Both the position numbers and the translations under genes were made by a program. DNA of 8,096 nt from Dehalococcoidia bacterium (GTDB lineage Bacteria > Chloroflexota > Dehalococcoidia > SM23-28-2 > RBG-16-64-32), in the NCBI GenBank assembly GCA_030690405.1, contig JAUYGU010000034.1, positions 1-8,096 of the forward strand. The letters are read 5' to 3'. Every line of letters starts with the position of its first letter. Position 1 is the first letter of the stretch. Shown here one piece after another: positions 1-5,363 of this stretch. Under the pieces are notes generated by a model, which did not search any database, was not told where the DNA came from, and saw only the letters and a program-made list of their open reading frames with translations.

Positions 1-979
1 GTCTCGTCCAGATGGTGATGAGGCGCTCCTCGATCTCATCGTCGCTCGCCCCCCCGCGGAGCAAAGACCTGAGGTCGTGGCCCCGCGAGGCGAACAGGCA
101 GGTATAGAGCTGGCCGTCGGCGGAGAGCCGGGCGCGGGTGCAGTTGCCGCAGAACGGCTGCGTGACCGAGGCGATGACGCCGATCTCGCCGGAGCCGTCC
201 TTGTAGCGGTAGCGCCGCGCCACCTCGCCCCGGTAGTTCGGGTCCGCCGGCTCCAGCGGCATCTCGGCGTTGATGCGCGCGATGATCTCTCCGGCGGGGA
301 TGACGTCGTCCAGGCGCCAGCCGTTGGCGTTGCCCACGTCCATGAACTCGATGAAGCGCAGGATTTGCCCCCGCCCGCGGAAGTAGCGCGCCATCTCCAG
401 CACGGTGTGGTCGTTGACGCCCCGCTTGACGACCATGTTCACCTTGACCGGTGATAGCCCCGCCTCCTCAGCGGCCTCGATCCCCTCGAGCACGCGCTCG
501 ACCGGGAAGTCGACGTCGTTCATCGACTTGAACACCTCGTTGTCGAGGGAGTCGAGGCTCACCGTGATGCGCTTCAGCCCGGCCTGCTTGAGGGCGCGGG
601 CCTTCCGCTTGAGGAGCGAGCCGTTGGTGGTCACCGTGAGGTCTTCCAACCCCTCGATCCCCGCGAGCATGGCGATGAGCTGTTCGACGTCCTTGCGGAC
701 GAGCGGCTCGCCGCCGGTGATGCGGAGCTTGCGGACGCCGTGGGCCACGAAGATGCGGGCCAGGCGCGTGGTCTCCTCGAAGGAGAGGATCTCGCTGCGC
801 GCGAGGAACTCGAAGCCGCGGCCGAACACCTCTTTCGGCATGCAGTACGTACAGCGGAAGTTGCAGCGGTCGGTGACGGAGATACGAAGGTCGTGCAGGG
901 GCCGCCGCAGCGTGTCGGTGAGGACGCCCGGGTCCGCGGCCCCCGGCCTACGGGCGCGTGTCCGCCTGCCGTCGCTCAT
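1..979 (-). CDS. moaA: GTP 3',8-cyclase MoaA (C-terminus cut by window edge)
   Basis: Radical SAM enzyme for the first step of molybdenum cofactor synthesis, rearranging GTP to 3',8-cyclo-GTP in the cytoplasm; MoaC normally acts next. Seen in the translation: the radical-SAM cluster motif CNFRCTYC (Cys39, Cys43, Cys46), the SAM-binding GGEP motif (residues 89-92), and near the window edge the second [4Fe-4S] motif C-x2-C-x13-C, starting CGNCTRAR. Both clusters are diagnostic of MoaA among radical SAM proteins. About 326 codons are present; the family is usually 320-340 residues, so roughly 20-30 C-terminal residues, including the GTP-cyclase Gly-Gly tail, lie outside. The ATG at 979 is the only in-frame ATG before the first cluster. 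It gives an Arg-rich, non-conserved stretch of about 27 residues. It overlaps the end of rdgB by 32 nt and has no clear Shine-Dalgarno, which suggests translational coupling. No other moa gene is visible. Confidence 0.95.
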   Translation of the reverse strand, partial: MSDGRRTRARRPGAADPGVLTDTLRRPLHDLRISVTDRCNFRCTYCMPKEVFGRGFEFLARSEILSFEETTRLARIFVAHGVRKLRITGGEPLVRKDVEQLIAMLAGIEGLEDLTVTTNGSLLKRKARALKQAGLKRITVSLDSLDNEVFKSMNDVDFPVERVLEGIEAAEEAGLSPVKVNMVVKRGVNDHTVLEMARYFRGRGQILRFIEFMDVGNANGWRLDDVIPAGEIIARINAEMPLEPADPNYRGEVARRYRYKDGSGEIGVIASVTQPFCGNCTRARLSADGQLYTCLFASRGHDLRSLLRGGASDDEIEERLITIWTR

Positions 980-1574
980 AGAGCAGCTCTTTGAGCAGGG
1001 GCCGGGCGCGCATGGCGGCGCGGCCGCGATGGCTGATCACGTCCTTGATGTAGGGCGGCAGCTCCGCCATCGTCCGCGCGCGCTGGGGCAGGTAGAAGAT
1101 CGGGTCGTATCCGAATCCCAGCTCTCCTCTAGGCTCAAGGGCGATGAGGCCCTGCACCTCGCCCTCGAACAGCCTCACGGCATCCGAATCCGGCTCGGCG
1201 ACGGCGACTACGCAGCGGAAACGCGCCCAGCGCCGCGTGGAGGGGAGGCCGCTCATCCGGCCGAGGATGGTTTCGAACCGCTCCTCGTAGCCGGCGTCTT
1301 CCCCCAGGAAGCGGGCGGAACGCGCCCCCGGCGCGCCGTCCAGGGCGTCGATCTCAAGGCCGGAGTCGTCCGCGAGGGTGACGAGGCCGCCGGCCAGGGC
1401 GCCGTTGAGCGCCTTTATCTTAGCATTCTCCTCGTACGTGTGTCCGGGCTCGTCGTCCGGGAGCTCAAGGCCGAGCGCCGCGGGCGAGACGAGCTCCCAG
1501 CCGCAGCCCTGGAGCAGGCGGCGGAACTCGGCGAGTTTGCCGGGGTTGTTGGTGGCGATGAGGAGGCGGGGCAT
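948..1574 (-). CDS. rdgB: XTP/dITP pyrophosphatase (RdgB/HAM1 family)
   Basis: House-cleaning enzyme that hydrolyses deaminated purine triphosphates (dITP, XTP, ITP) to the monophosphate and PPi, keeping them out of DNA and RNA. The 208-residue product is full length for the family (about 195-210). Visible motifs: ATNNPGK at 7-13 (substrate loop), [10 protein letters not shown] at 47-56, [12 protein letters not shown] at 67-78 with the catalytic/metal Asp pair 69-70, FGYDPIF at 154-160, and the C-terminal SHRGRA from 181. The ATG at 1574 was chosen because the protein then begins [10 protein letters not shown], the usual family N-terminus. The frame stays open upstream to an ATG at 1640, but those 22 residues are non-conserved and run into a repeat. 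No Shine-Dalgarno precedes 1574; a TACAAT box lies 10 nt upstream. The 3' end overlaps moaA. A duplicated copy of the start region lies at 1762-1788. Confidence 0.93.
   Translation of the reverse strand: MPRLLIATNNPGKLAEFRRLLQGCGWELVSPAALGLELPDDEPGHTYEENAKIKALNGALAGGLVTLADDSGLEIDALDGAPGARSARFLGEDAGYEERFETILGRMSGLPSTRRWARFRCVVAVAEPDSDAVRLFEGEVQGLIALEPRGELGFGYDPIFYLPQRARTMAELPPYIKDVISHRGRAAMRARPLLKELLYERRQADTRP
1548..1574 (-). repeat. Direct repeat copy A: functional rdgB start region
   Basis: First nine codons of the working rdgB gene. Bases 1548-1565 (minus strand CTCCTCATCGCCACCAAC) are identical over 18 nt to 1762-1779, 214 bp away in the same orientation. Similarity continues through the ATG with two compensating one-base indels, ATG-CCCCGC here versus ATGTCCCCG in copy B. 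This is too long and too well placed to be chance and marks a local duplication. Confidence 0.75.
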
Positions 1575-1584
1575 GGCGAGGGAT

Positions 1585-1590
1585 ATTGTA
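1585..1590 (-). promoter_or_regulatory. Candidate -10 box for rdgB (near-leaderless)
   Basis: TACAAT on the minus strand matches the sigma-70-type -10 consensus at five of six bases and ends 10 nt before the rdgB ATG. Transcription would then begin about 3 nt upstream of the start codon, giving an almost leaderless mRNA, in line with the absence of a Shine-Dalgarno. No good -35 hexamer is seen 16-18 nt upstream. A short AT-rich box in GC-rich DNA could arise by chance, so this is tentative. Confidence 0.35.
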
Positions 1591-1640
1591 GCGCAGGAGC
1601 GGGGAGCGGTATTCGTCGCGAGGCCGGGGGTTTGCCCCAT

Positions 1641-1756
1641 CCCAGATTCCCCTTCGACAGGCTCTCGCCTAGTCGAGTCGCCTTCGGCGACAGGGCATGC
1701 TTCGCGGCGAGCGTGATCACCCAGAGCAAACGCTGTGCCGCTCAGAATGACGCTGA
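1641..1756. repeat. Structured intergenic repeat-like element with three hairpins
   Basis: Non-coding stretch between the two copies of the rdgB start. Three consecutive inverted repeats are visible: 1654-1662 with 1667-1676 (TCGACAGGC paired to GCCTAGTCGA, one-base bulge, 4-nt loop); 1677-1682 with 1686-1691 (GTCGCC/GGCGAC, 3-nt loop); and CGGC plus AGCG (1705-1713) paired to CGCT plus GCCG (1731-1740) around a 17-nt loop holding TGATCA. The ends, CTTCGACAGGCTC on one side and CTCAGAATGAC on the other, resemble from memory the widespread bacterial intergenic repeats carrying GTCATTCTGAG and CTGTCGAAGG termini. It encodes no transposase, so it would be a non-autonomous or REP-like repeat. Genome-wide copy number cannot be judged from one copy. 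Confidence 0.55.
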
Positions 1757-1761
1757 AATGC

Positions 1762-1788
1762 GTTGGTGGCGATGAGGAGCGGGGACAT
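1762..1788 (-). pseudogene. Decapitated copy of the rdgB 5' end (direct repeat copy B)
   Basis: Minus-strand reading from the ATG at 1788 gives MSPLLIATN, then diverges (AFQRHSE...) and stops at a TGA at 1717-1719 inside the repeat-like element. The first nine codons match the working RdgB start MPRLLIATN, 18 nt of it without a mismatch. It is best read as the remnant of an rdgB start separated from its gene by insertion, or as a short flanking duplication made by the insertion. A TATGCT box at 1797-1802 lies 8 nt before this ATG and could be the original promoter. The 23-codon peptide is unlikely to have a function. Confidence 0.6.
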
Positions 1789-1825
1789 CAGCGTCCAGCA
1801 TACGACGCCGGGCGCTCCGGCCGGT

Positions 1826-1842
1826 CACACGGACGGCGTGTG
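1826..1842. other. Hairpin just after the fbp stop codon
   Basis: CACACG and CGTGTG form a 6-bp stem around GACGG, 12 nt past the TAG of the aldolase/phosphatase gene in its direction of transcription. No T-run follows on the minus strand, so it is not a canonical intrinsic terminator. It may protect the mRNA 3' end or contribute to Rho-type termination. The rest of 1789-1854 shows nothing recognisable apart from the TATGCT box noted for the rdgB remnant. Confidence 0.25.
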
Positions 1843-1854
1843 GGGTTCTACGAG

Positions 1855-2976
1855 CTACGCCTTCGCCGCCGCGGCGGCCGTGGCGTCGGTCGGCACCCAG
1901 CGCGAGGCGAGCTTGCCGGCCACCACCGGCATCGTCGTGTACTCCATCTCGTCCAGGGGCAGGCGGTGCGGCTCGAACGGGCCGTGCGCGCGCATGTAGT
2001 CGGCGACCGTGTTCGCCTTGTCGCGCACGTGGTCGAAGCCCGGGTCGTCGAACATGTCGCGGGGGCCGATCAGCTTGCCGTTGGCGAGCTGGAAGCCGAG
2101 GCAGACGAGGCGCGGCGGCCCGTCGAAGCGGCTGGGCTGGGCGTCCTTCAGCCCCACCGGCATGAGCGGCCCGTGGTGGGAGCCCCGCATCCAGCCTTCG
2201 ACGAGGAACGGGGTCGTGAACGGCTCCAGCACCTCGCCGACGGCGGGGAAGTTCCCCTGCGCCCGCACGACCATCGCCGGGTCGTCCTTGCCCACGTAGC
2301 GCCCGGCGATGAGGGAGAGCTTGTCGGTGCTGGAGACGGCCCCCACCTCGCCGGTGCTGCGGGCGTAGACCTTCTTGACGGCGTAGCGGTTGGGCGCGCC
2401 CATGAAGATCAGCATGTCGTAGATCTCCTCCGGGGCGTTGAGGGTGATCTTCACGTGCTCACGCACGTCCTGGATCTCGAAGGCGAACCCCTCGTGCAGC
2501 CCTTCGCCGATGATGAGGCCTGGGGTGTTGAACGGGTCGGCGAACATCTTGTACAGGGGCAGGTTGAAGGCGCCCGCCGAGGTCTTATCGGCCATGAAGA
2601 CGAGAATCGGCTCTGAGGGCCGCTCCTCTATCTCCATCTCCGCCGAGCCGGGGCCGGCGCCGCGGATGTTGCCGGAGAAGGCGTCCGCGAGCAGGTCCTG
2701 GCCGGCGCCGTACAGCTTGAGCTTGCGGGCGAGCTCCGTGCCCGTCTGGAAGGTGTCCCAGGCCAGCTTGTGGACCTCCTCGTTGTTCTCCCCCCGCTCG
2801 TGGGTCATGATCAGGAACATGTCGTCGCCGCAGTTGCTGACGTGATGGTCGACGAGGAGCCCGCGCTGCTTCGCCTTCTCCATCTCCTCGCGGCCGAGGT
2901 TCAGTATGTCGGGATGAGAAGCCGAGTGGCCTACGTAGCCGCCGATGTCGGCCTTGATGACGCTCACAGTAACCAC
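1855..2976 (-). CDS. fbp: Bifunctional fructose-1,6-bisphosphate aldolase/phosphatase (archaeal-type, class V)
   Basis: Single-domain gluconeogenic enzyme known from archaea and deep-branching bacteria. It condenses DHAP and glyceraldehyde-3-phosphate to fructose-1,6-bisphosphate and then dephosphorylates it to fructose-6-phosphate, making that section of the pathway one-way. The 373-residue length fits the family (about 360-390). Family metal and active-site positions are recognisable: Asp10 and His17 in KADIGGYVGH, Asp51-Asp52 in NCGDDM, Gln93 in GAGQDL, Asp130-Lys131 in MADKTSAGAFN, Tyr227 with Schiff-base Lys230 and Asp231-Asp232 in GRYVGKDDP, and the C-terminal lid Tyr346 in EMEYTTM. These assignments rest on recalled archaeal structures. 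The GTG at 2976 was chosen because GGAGG ends 7 nt before it and it yields the family N-terminus VSVIKADIGG; an ATG at 2980 is out of frame. The Ala-rich tail after about 362 is non-conserved. It lies 143 nt downstream of the DUF1122-like gene. Confidence 0.95.
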   Translation of the reverse strand: MVTVSVIKADIGGYVGHSASHPDILNLGREEMEKAKQRGLLVDHHVSNCGDDMFLIMTHERGENNEEVHKLAWDTFQTGTELARKLKLYGAGQDLLADAFSGNIRGAGPGSAEMEIEERPSEPILVFMADKTSAGAFNLPLYKMFADPFNTPGLIIGEGLHEGFAFEIQDVREHVKITLNAPEEIYDMLIFMGAPNRYAVKKVYARSTGEVGAVSSTDKLSLIAGRYVGKDDPAMVVRAQGNFPAVGEVLEPFTTPFLVEGWMRGSHHGPLMPVGLKDAQPSRFDGPPRLVCLGFQLANGKLIGPRDMFDDPGFDHVRDKANTVADYMRAHGPFEPHRLPLDEMEYTTMPVVAGKLASRWVPTDATAAAAAKA

Positions 2977-2983
2977 GCATACA

Positions 2984-2988
2984 CCTCC
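2984..2988 (-). promoter_or_regulatory. Shine-Dalgarno deciding the fbp GTG start
   Basis: GGAGG on the minus strand with a 7-nt spacer to the GTG at 2976. The nearby ATG at 2980 would have only a 3-nt spacer and is in the wrong frame, so this site supports the GTG. Confidence 0.75.
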
Positions 2989-3007
2989 GATGAGTAGGGA
3001 TGCCGTT

Positions 3008-3022
3008 GAATTCCGGGAATTC
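3008..3022. promoter_or_regulatory. Perfect inverted repeat in the fbp leader, possible operator
   Basis: GAATTCCGGGAATTC has 7-bp perfect arms around one central base. It is an AT-containing island in GC-rich DNA, 31 nt upstream of the fbp GTG and 19 nt upstream of its Shine-Dalgarno. A dimeric repressor site or a tight mRNA hairpin are both possible; the one-base centre favours a DNA site over an RNA hairpin. No regulator is encoded nearby. Confidence 0.35.
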
Positions 3023-3069
3023 CGAGAGCCGCCCTCCGTGACCGCAACCCATAGCTCGTATTGCGGTGG

Positions 3070-3095
3070 ACTATAGACGGATCGCTACGGGTCAA
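3070..3095 (-). promoter_or_regulatory. Weak candidate promoter for fbp
   Basis: On the minus strand TTGACC (3095-3090) matches the -35 consensus in five of six bases, and TATAGT (3075-3070) matches the -10 in five of six. The spacer is only 14 nt, short of the usual 16-18, so either one box is wrong or the promoter is activator-dependent. It lies in the 143-nt gap after the DUF1122-like gene, so fbp could have its own promoter as well as read-through. Confidence 0.25.
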
Positions 3096-3119
3096 TGTTA
3101 CGAGCGGGGGCGGAGGGTG

Positions 3120-3884
3120 TCAAGGCGAGGGGCCGCGCCGCCCCAATCCACCCCTCCGCAGTTCCTCCCGCACCGCCGCCGCCAGGCGCCGCGCGGTGCG
3201 CCCGTGCTCTCCGTGCTGCGCCGTCTCCGGGCGGGCCAGCAGCTCCTCCACCTGCCGCCGCAGCGCCTCCGTCCGCTCCTTCGCCAGCGCCTCGGTAAGC
3301 GGCTTGTAGCCCTGCAGCTTGCGGGGCCCCTCGCGGCCGCCCTCCGAGATGTACCAGTCGCGGAAGGAGCGGCAGCCGGCGCGGAACAGCAGGTAGCCGA
3401 GGGGCGAGGTCACCGGCGGGTAGTCCAGCGTCAGGACGCGCTCGCTCTCCCTCTGTGCGGGCGAGTCGTACTCGACCATCAGGTGGCCGCCGGCCGGCAC
3501 CAGTCCGGACAGCGTCCGGAGCAGCTCCTCCTCCAGGCCGGCGGCGCGGAGGTCGGCGGACTGGCCGCCGATGGCCGGCGCCGGTTGGTAGCGGACCACC
3601 TCCAGCCAGTTGTAGCCGGGATAAGGCCCCGAGTTGTGCAGACCGAAGGCGACCGGCTGCTCGCTCAGGCGCCCGGCCCGGTCGACCAGGAAGAGCTGGT
3701 AGTAGCGGGCGCCCACGTTGTTCTTCGGCCCTAGGAGGGCGAGGAGCCTGTACGGTCCCAGGGGGAGGCCCTGGAGCCGGCCCAGGGGGTGCTGCGCCTC
3801 CTCTGCGAGAGCCCAGGTGCGGGCGAGGAGGTGTTCCAGGCGGGCCCGGTCGCGGGCGTTGGTGGGGAGAGGTGGCTCCGGCAC
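3120..3884 (-). CDS. Conserved protein of unknown function, DUF1122-like
   Basis: Soluble 254-residue protein with no signal peptide or membrane segment. The central part (about 40-200) has the conserved look of DUF1122, a family I recall from archaea and some bacteria: PVAFGLHNSGPYPGYNWLEV (about 78-97), PAGGHLMVEYDS (about 130-141), PPVTSPLGYLLFRAG (about 156-170), and FRDWYISEGGREGPRKLQGYKPL (about 174-196). The family name is from memory. It may have an acyl-CoA N-acyltransferase-like fold, but I cannot show an acetyl-CoA loop and assign no reaction. The C-terminus (about 200-254) is charged, Ala/Arg/Glu-rich and probably helical. The start is the GTG at 3884, six nt after a perfect TATAAT, so the mRNA is probably leaderless; no Shine-Dalgarno exists. 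It is the first gene of the minus-strand set and lies directly upstream of the aldolase/phosphatase, which hints at a shared metabolic context only. Confidence 0.83.
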   Translation of the reverse strand: MPEPPLPTNARDRARLEHLLARTWALAEEAQHPLGRLQGLPLGPYRLLALLGPKNNVGARYYQLFLVDRAGRLSEQPVAFGLHNSGPYPGYNWLEVVRYQPAPAIGGQSADLRAAGLEEELLRTLSGLVPAGGHLMVEYDSPAQRESERVLTLDYPPVTSPLGYLLFRAGCRSFRDWYISEGGREGPRKLQGYKPLTEALAKERTEALRRQVEELLARPETAQHGEHGRTARRLAAAVREELRRGGLGRRGPSP

Positions 3885-3890
3885 GAACCC

Positions 3891-3896
3891 ATTATA
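3891..3896 (-). promoter_or_regulatory. -10 box predicting a leaderless DUF1122-gene mRNA
   Basis: A perfect TATAAT on the minus strand is followed by GGGTTC and then the GTG start. Transcription normally starts about 7 nt after the -10 hexamer, which places +1 on the G of GTG. A weak -35-like TTGCTC (3917-3912) sits upstream with a 15-nt spacer, inside the GGAGCA array. Confidence 0.5.
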
Positions 3897-3956
3897 GGAG
3901 CTGGAGCATTAGAGCAATGGAGCAAGATGCTGATTGCTCCTCTGATCCGATGCTCC
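3897..3956. repeat. GGAGCA array with symmetric inverted repeat between divergent promoters
   Basis: Three 8-nt units in tandem, GGAGCATT (3903-3910), AGAGCAAT (3911-3918) and GGAGCAAG (3919-3926), preceded by GGAGCT at 3897. Reverse-oriented copies follow: TTGCTCC (3934-3940) and ATGCTCC (3950-3956). The outer pair GGAGCAT/ATGCTCC and the inner pair GGAGCAA/TTGCTCC nest with a symmetric 9+9-nt internal loop and an 8-nt apical loop. The array fills the space between the two divergent -10 boxes and is less GC-rich than the flanks. It could be a cluster of operator half-sites controlling both directions, or a degenerate intergenic repeat. Confidence 0.5.
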
Positions 3957-3972
3957 ACTGCCCCACGGCTGC

Positions 3973-3978
3973 TATAAT
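3973..3978 (+). promoter_or_regulatory. -10 box for the folC-fabF-galE transcript
   Basis: Perfect TATAAT, 30 nt before the folC GTG, predicting a leader of about 24 nt that contains the AAGGAG ribosome binding site. The -35 position holds no good match, so recognition may depend on an activator or on the adjacent GGAGCA array. Confidence 0.45.
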
Positions 3979-3990
3979 CGCGCCGCCGGT

Positions 3991-3996
3991 AAGGAG
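3991..3996 (+). promoter_or_regulatory. Shine-Dalgarno of folC
   Basis: AAGGAG with a 12-nt spacer to the GTG at 4009, slightly long but the only purine-rich site. It supports the GTG, which also gives the usual FolC N-terminus (NYPESVDYL). Confidence 0.6.
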
Positions 3997-4008
3997 ACGG
4001 CCCGCAAA

Positions 4009-5337
4009 GTGAACTACCCTGAGTCCGTAGACTACCTGCTTTCGTTCGCCGATTTTGAGCGCAGCGGCCGCTTCCAGGACCGCCCGGACATGGAGCCGGT
4101 GCTGGCGCTGCTGCGCCGCCTGGGCGATCCTCACCTGGGCCGCGATACGGTGCACATCGCCGGGAGCAAGGGGAAGGGGAGTGTGGCGGCGATGGTGGAG
4201 AGCGTCCTGCGGGCCGCAGGCCACACCAGCGGCCTGTTCACCAGCCCCCACCTGCACAGCTACACGGAGCGCATCCGTGTCAACGGGGAGCCGCTGGCGG
4301 AGGACGCTTGGGTCCGTCTGACGGGCGTCCTCCGCGCCGCCGTGGGGGCGGAGCCCCCGGCCCCGGAGGGCCGCCGCCTCGTGACGTTCGACCTCCTGAC
4401 CGCGCTCGCCTTCCTCGCCTTCCGCGAGGGCGCGGTCCGCTGCCAGGTGTTGGAGGTCGGCCTCGGCGGCCGGGTGGACAGCACCAACGTGTTCGAGCGG
4501 AAGGAGGTGTGTGCGATAACCGCCATCGGCCTGGAGCACACGGACGTCCTCGGCGATACGGTGGAGGAGATCGCGGGCGAGAAGGCGGGGATCGTCACGC
4601 CCGGCGCCGAAGTGGTCATCGGGCCGCAGCCGTACCCGGCCGCGCGGAAGGTGATCCGTCGCGCCGCGGCGGAGGCCGGTTGCCCCATCGTGGACGTGAG
4701 CGCGCGCTACTCCTGGCGGCTGGTCTCGCACGACCTGGACGGCCAGACGTTCGGCCTGAGGGGGACCGGCGGGCCGCTGCGCCTGCGCATCCCCCTTCTT
4801 GGCGAGCACCAGCTCGAGAACGCGGCGACCGCCGTCGCCTGCATAGATGCCCTGCGCCGACGGGGCCTCGGGATCCCGGACGCCGCCGTCGAGCGCGGTC
4901 TGGCGGAGGTGCGCTGGCCGGGCCGGATGGAGATACTGCGAAGGAAGCCGGTGGTGGTTGCCGACGGCGCCCACAGCCGTGACTCCGCCCGGCGTTTGCG
5001 AGAGAGCTTGACGCGTTACCTTTCCTGCCGCAGCGCGTTCCTGATAGTAGGCATGTCCGCGGGCAAAGACGCGATCGGCCTGGCCGAGGAGCTCGCTCCC
5101 GTTGCATCAGGCGTGATTACCGTCCGGGCCGACCATCCGCGGGCGATGCCGCCGCAGGAAGCGGCAGCCGCGTTCCGCCGGGCCGGCGTTGATGCCGAAG
5201 TGGGACAGGGAGTGGCGGCGGCGCTGGACGGGGCGCTGGCGGTGGCGGCGGGCGAGGGGGTAATATGTCTGACGGGCTCGCTTTTCGTCGTGACCGAGGG
5301 ACGGGCCCACCTCCACGGGTTAGCGGCAACAGTCTAA
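4009..5337 (+). CDS. folC: Bifunctional folylpolyglutamate synthase/dihydrofolate synthase
   Basis: Mur-ligase-family ATP-dependent enzyme that adds glutamate to dihydropteroate and/or reduced folates, making and retaining folate cofactors in the cytoplasm. The 442-residue product is full length. Motifs in order: HIAGSKGKGSVAAM with the P-loop at 52-58 (GSKGKGS in place of the commoner GTNGKGS), TSPHLHSYTERIRVNGEPL, the LEVGLGGRVDSTNV block, AIGLEHTDVLGDTVEEIAGEKAGI, GEHQLENAATAVA, and in the C-terminal glutamate-ligase domain VVADGAHSRDS, close to the family DGAHN site, and TGSLFVV. It starts at GTG after AAGGAG. It is the first gene of the plus-strand set, with its stop 26 nt before fabF. 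Whether one or both ligase activities are present cannot be read from the sequence. Confidence 0.95.
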   Translation: MNYPESVDYLLSFADFERSGRFQDRPDMEPVLALLRRLGDPHLGRDTVHIAGSKGKGSVAAMVESVLRAAGHTSGLFTSPHLHSYTERIRVNGEPLAEDAWVRLTGVLRAAVGAEPPAPEGRRLVTFDLLTALAFLAFREGAVRCQVLEVGLGGRVDSTNVFERKEVCAITAIGLEHTDVLGDTVEEIAGEKAGIVTPGAEVVIGPQPYPAARKVIRRAAAEAGCPIVDVSARYSWRLVSHDLDGQTFGLRGTGGPLRLRIPLLGEHQLENAATAVACIDALRRRGLGIPDAAVERGLAEVRWPGRMEILRRKPVVVADGAHSRDSARRLRESLTRYLSCRSAFLIVGMSAGKDAIGLAEELAPVASGVITVRADHPRAMPPQEAAAAFRRAGVDAEVGQGVAAALDGALAVAAGEGVICLTGSLFVVTEGRAHLHGLAATV

Positions 5338-5350
5338 GGACAAGCGGCTC

Positions 5351-5356
5351 GGAGGT
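5351..5356 (+). promoter_or_regulatory. Shine-Dalgarno deciding the fabF start
   Basis: GGAGGT with an ideal 7-nt spacer to the ATG at 5364. The fabF frame is open upstream to 5265 inside folC, but that extension lacks conservation, so this site fixes the start. Confidence 0.8.
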
Positions 5357-5363
5357 ACCCCGC

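Noticed and set aside
1575..1640. Upstream ATG at 1640 as the rdgB start
   Set aside because: It would add 22 non-conserved residues ahead of the standard [10 protein letters not shown] start and lies at the edge of the repeat-like element.
1826..1842. Intrinsic terminator after fbp
   Set aside because: There is a hairpin but no T-run on the minus strand; it is kept only as a hairpin.
405..2616. Long plus-strand open frames opposite moaA, rdgB and fbp (for example 405-1775 and 1735-2616)
   Set aside because: They are antisense to genes with intact family motifs, run across gene boundaries and the repeat element, and their products look like low-complexity shadow translations.
3892..4974. 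A 360-codon minus-strand open frame opposite folC
   Set aside because: It is antisense to a fully conserved FolC, its product is low-complexity, and it runs into the divergent promoter region.
5265..5363. Upstream ATG at 5265 as the fabF start
   Set aside because: It lies inside folC and adds 33 non-conserved residues. The ATG at 5364 has GGAGGT at 7 nt and the normal FabF N-terminus.
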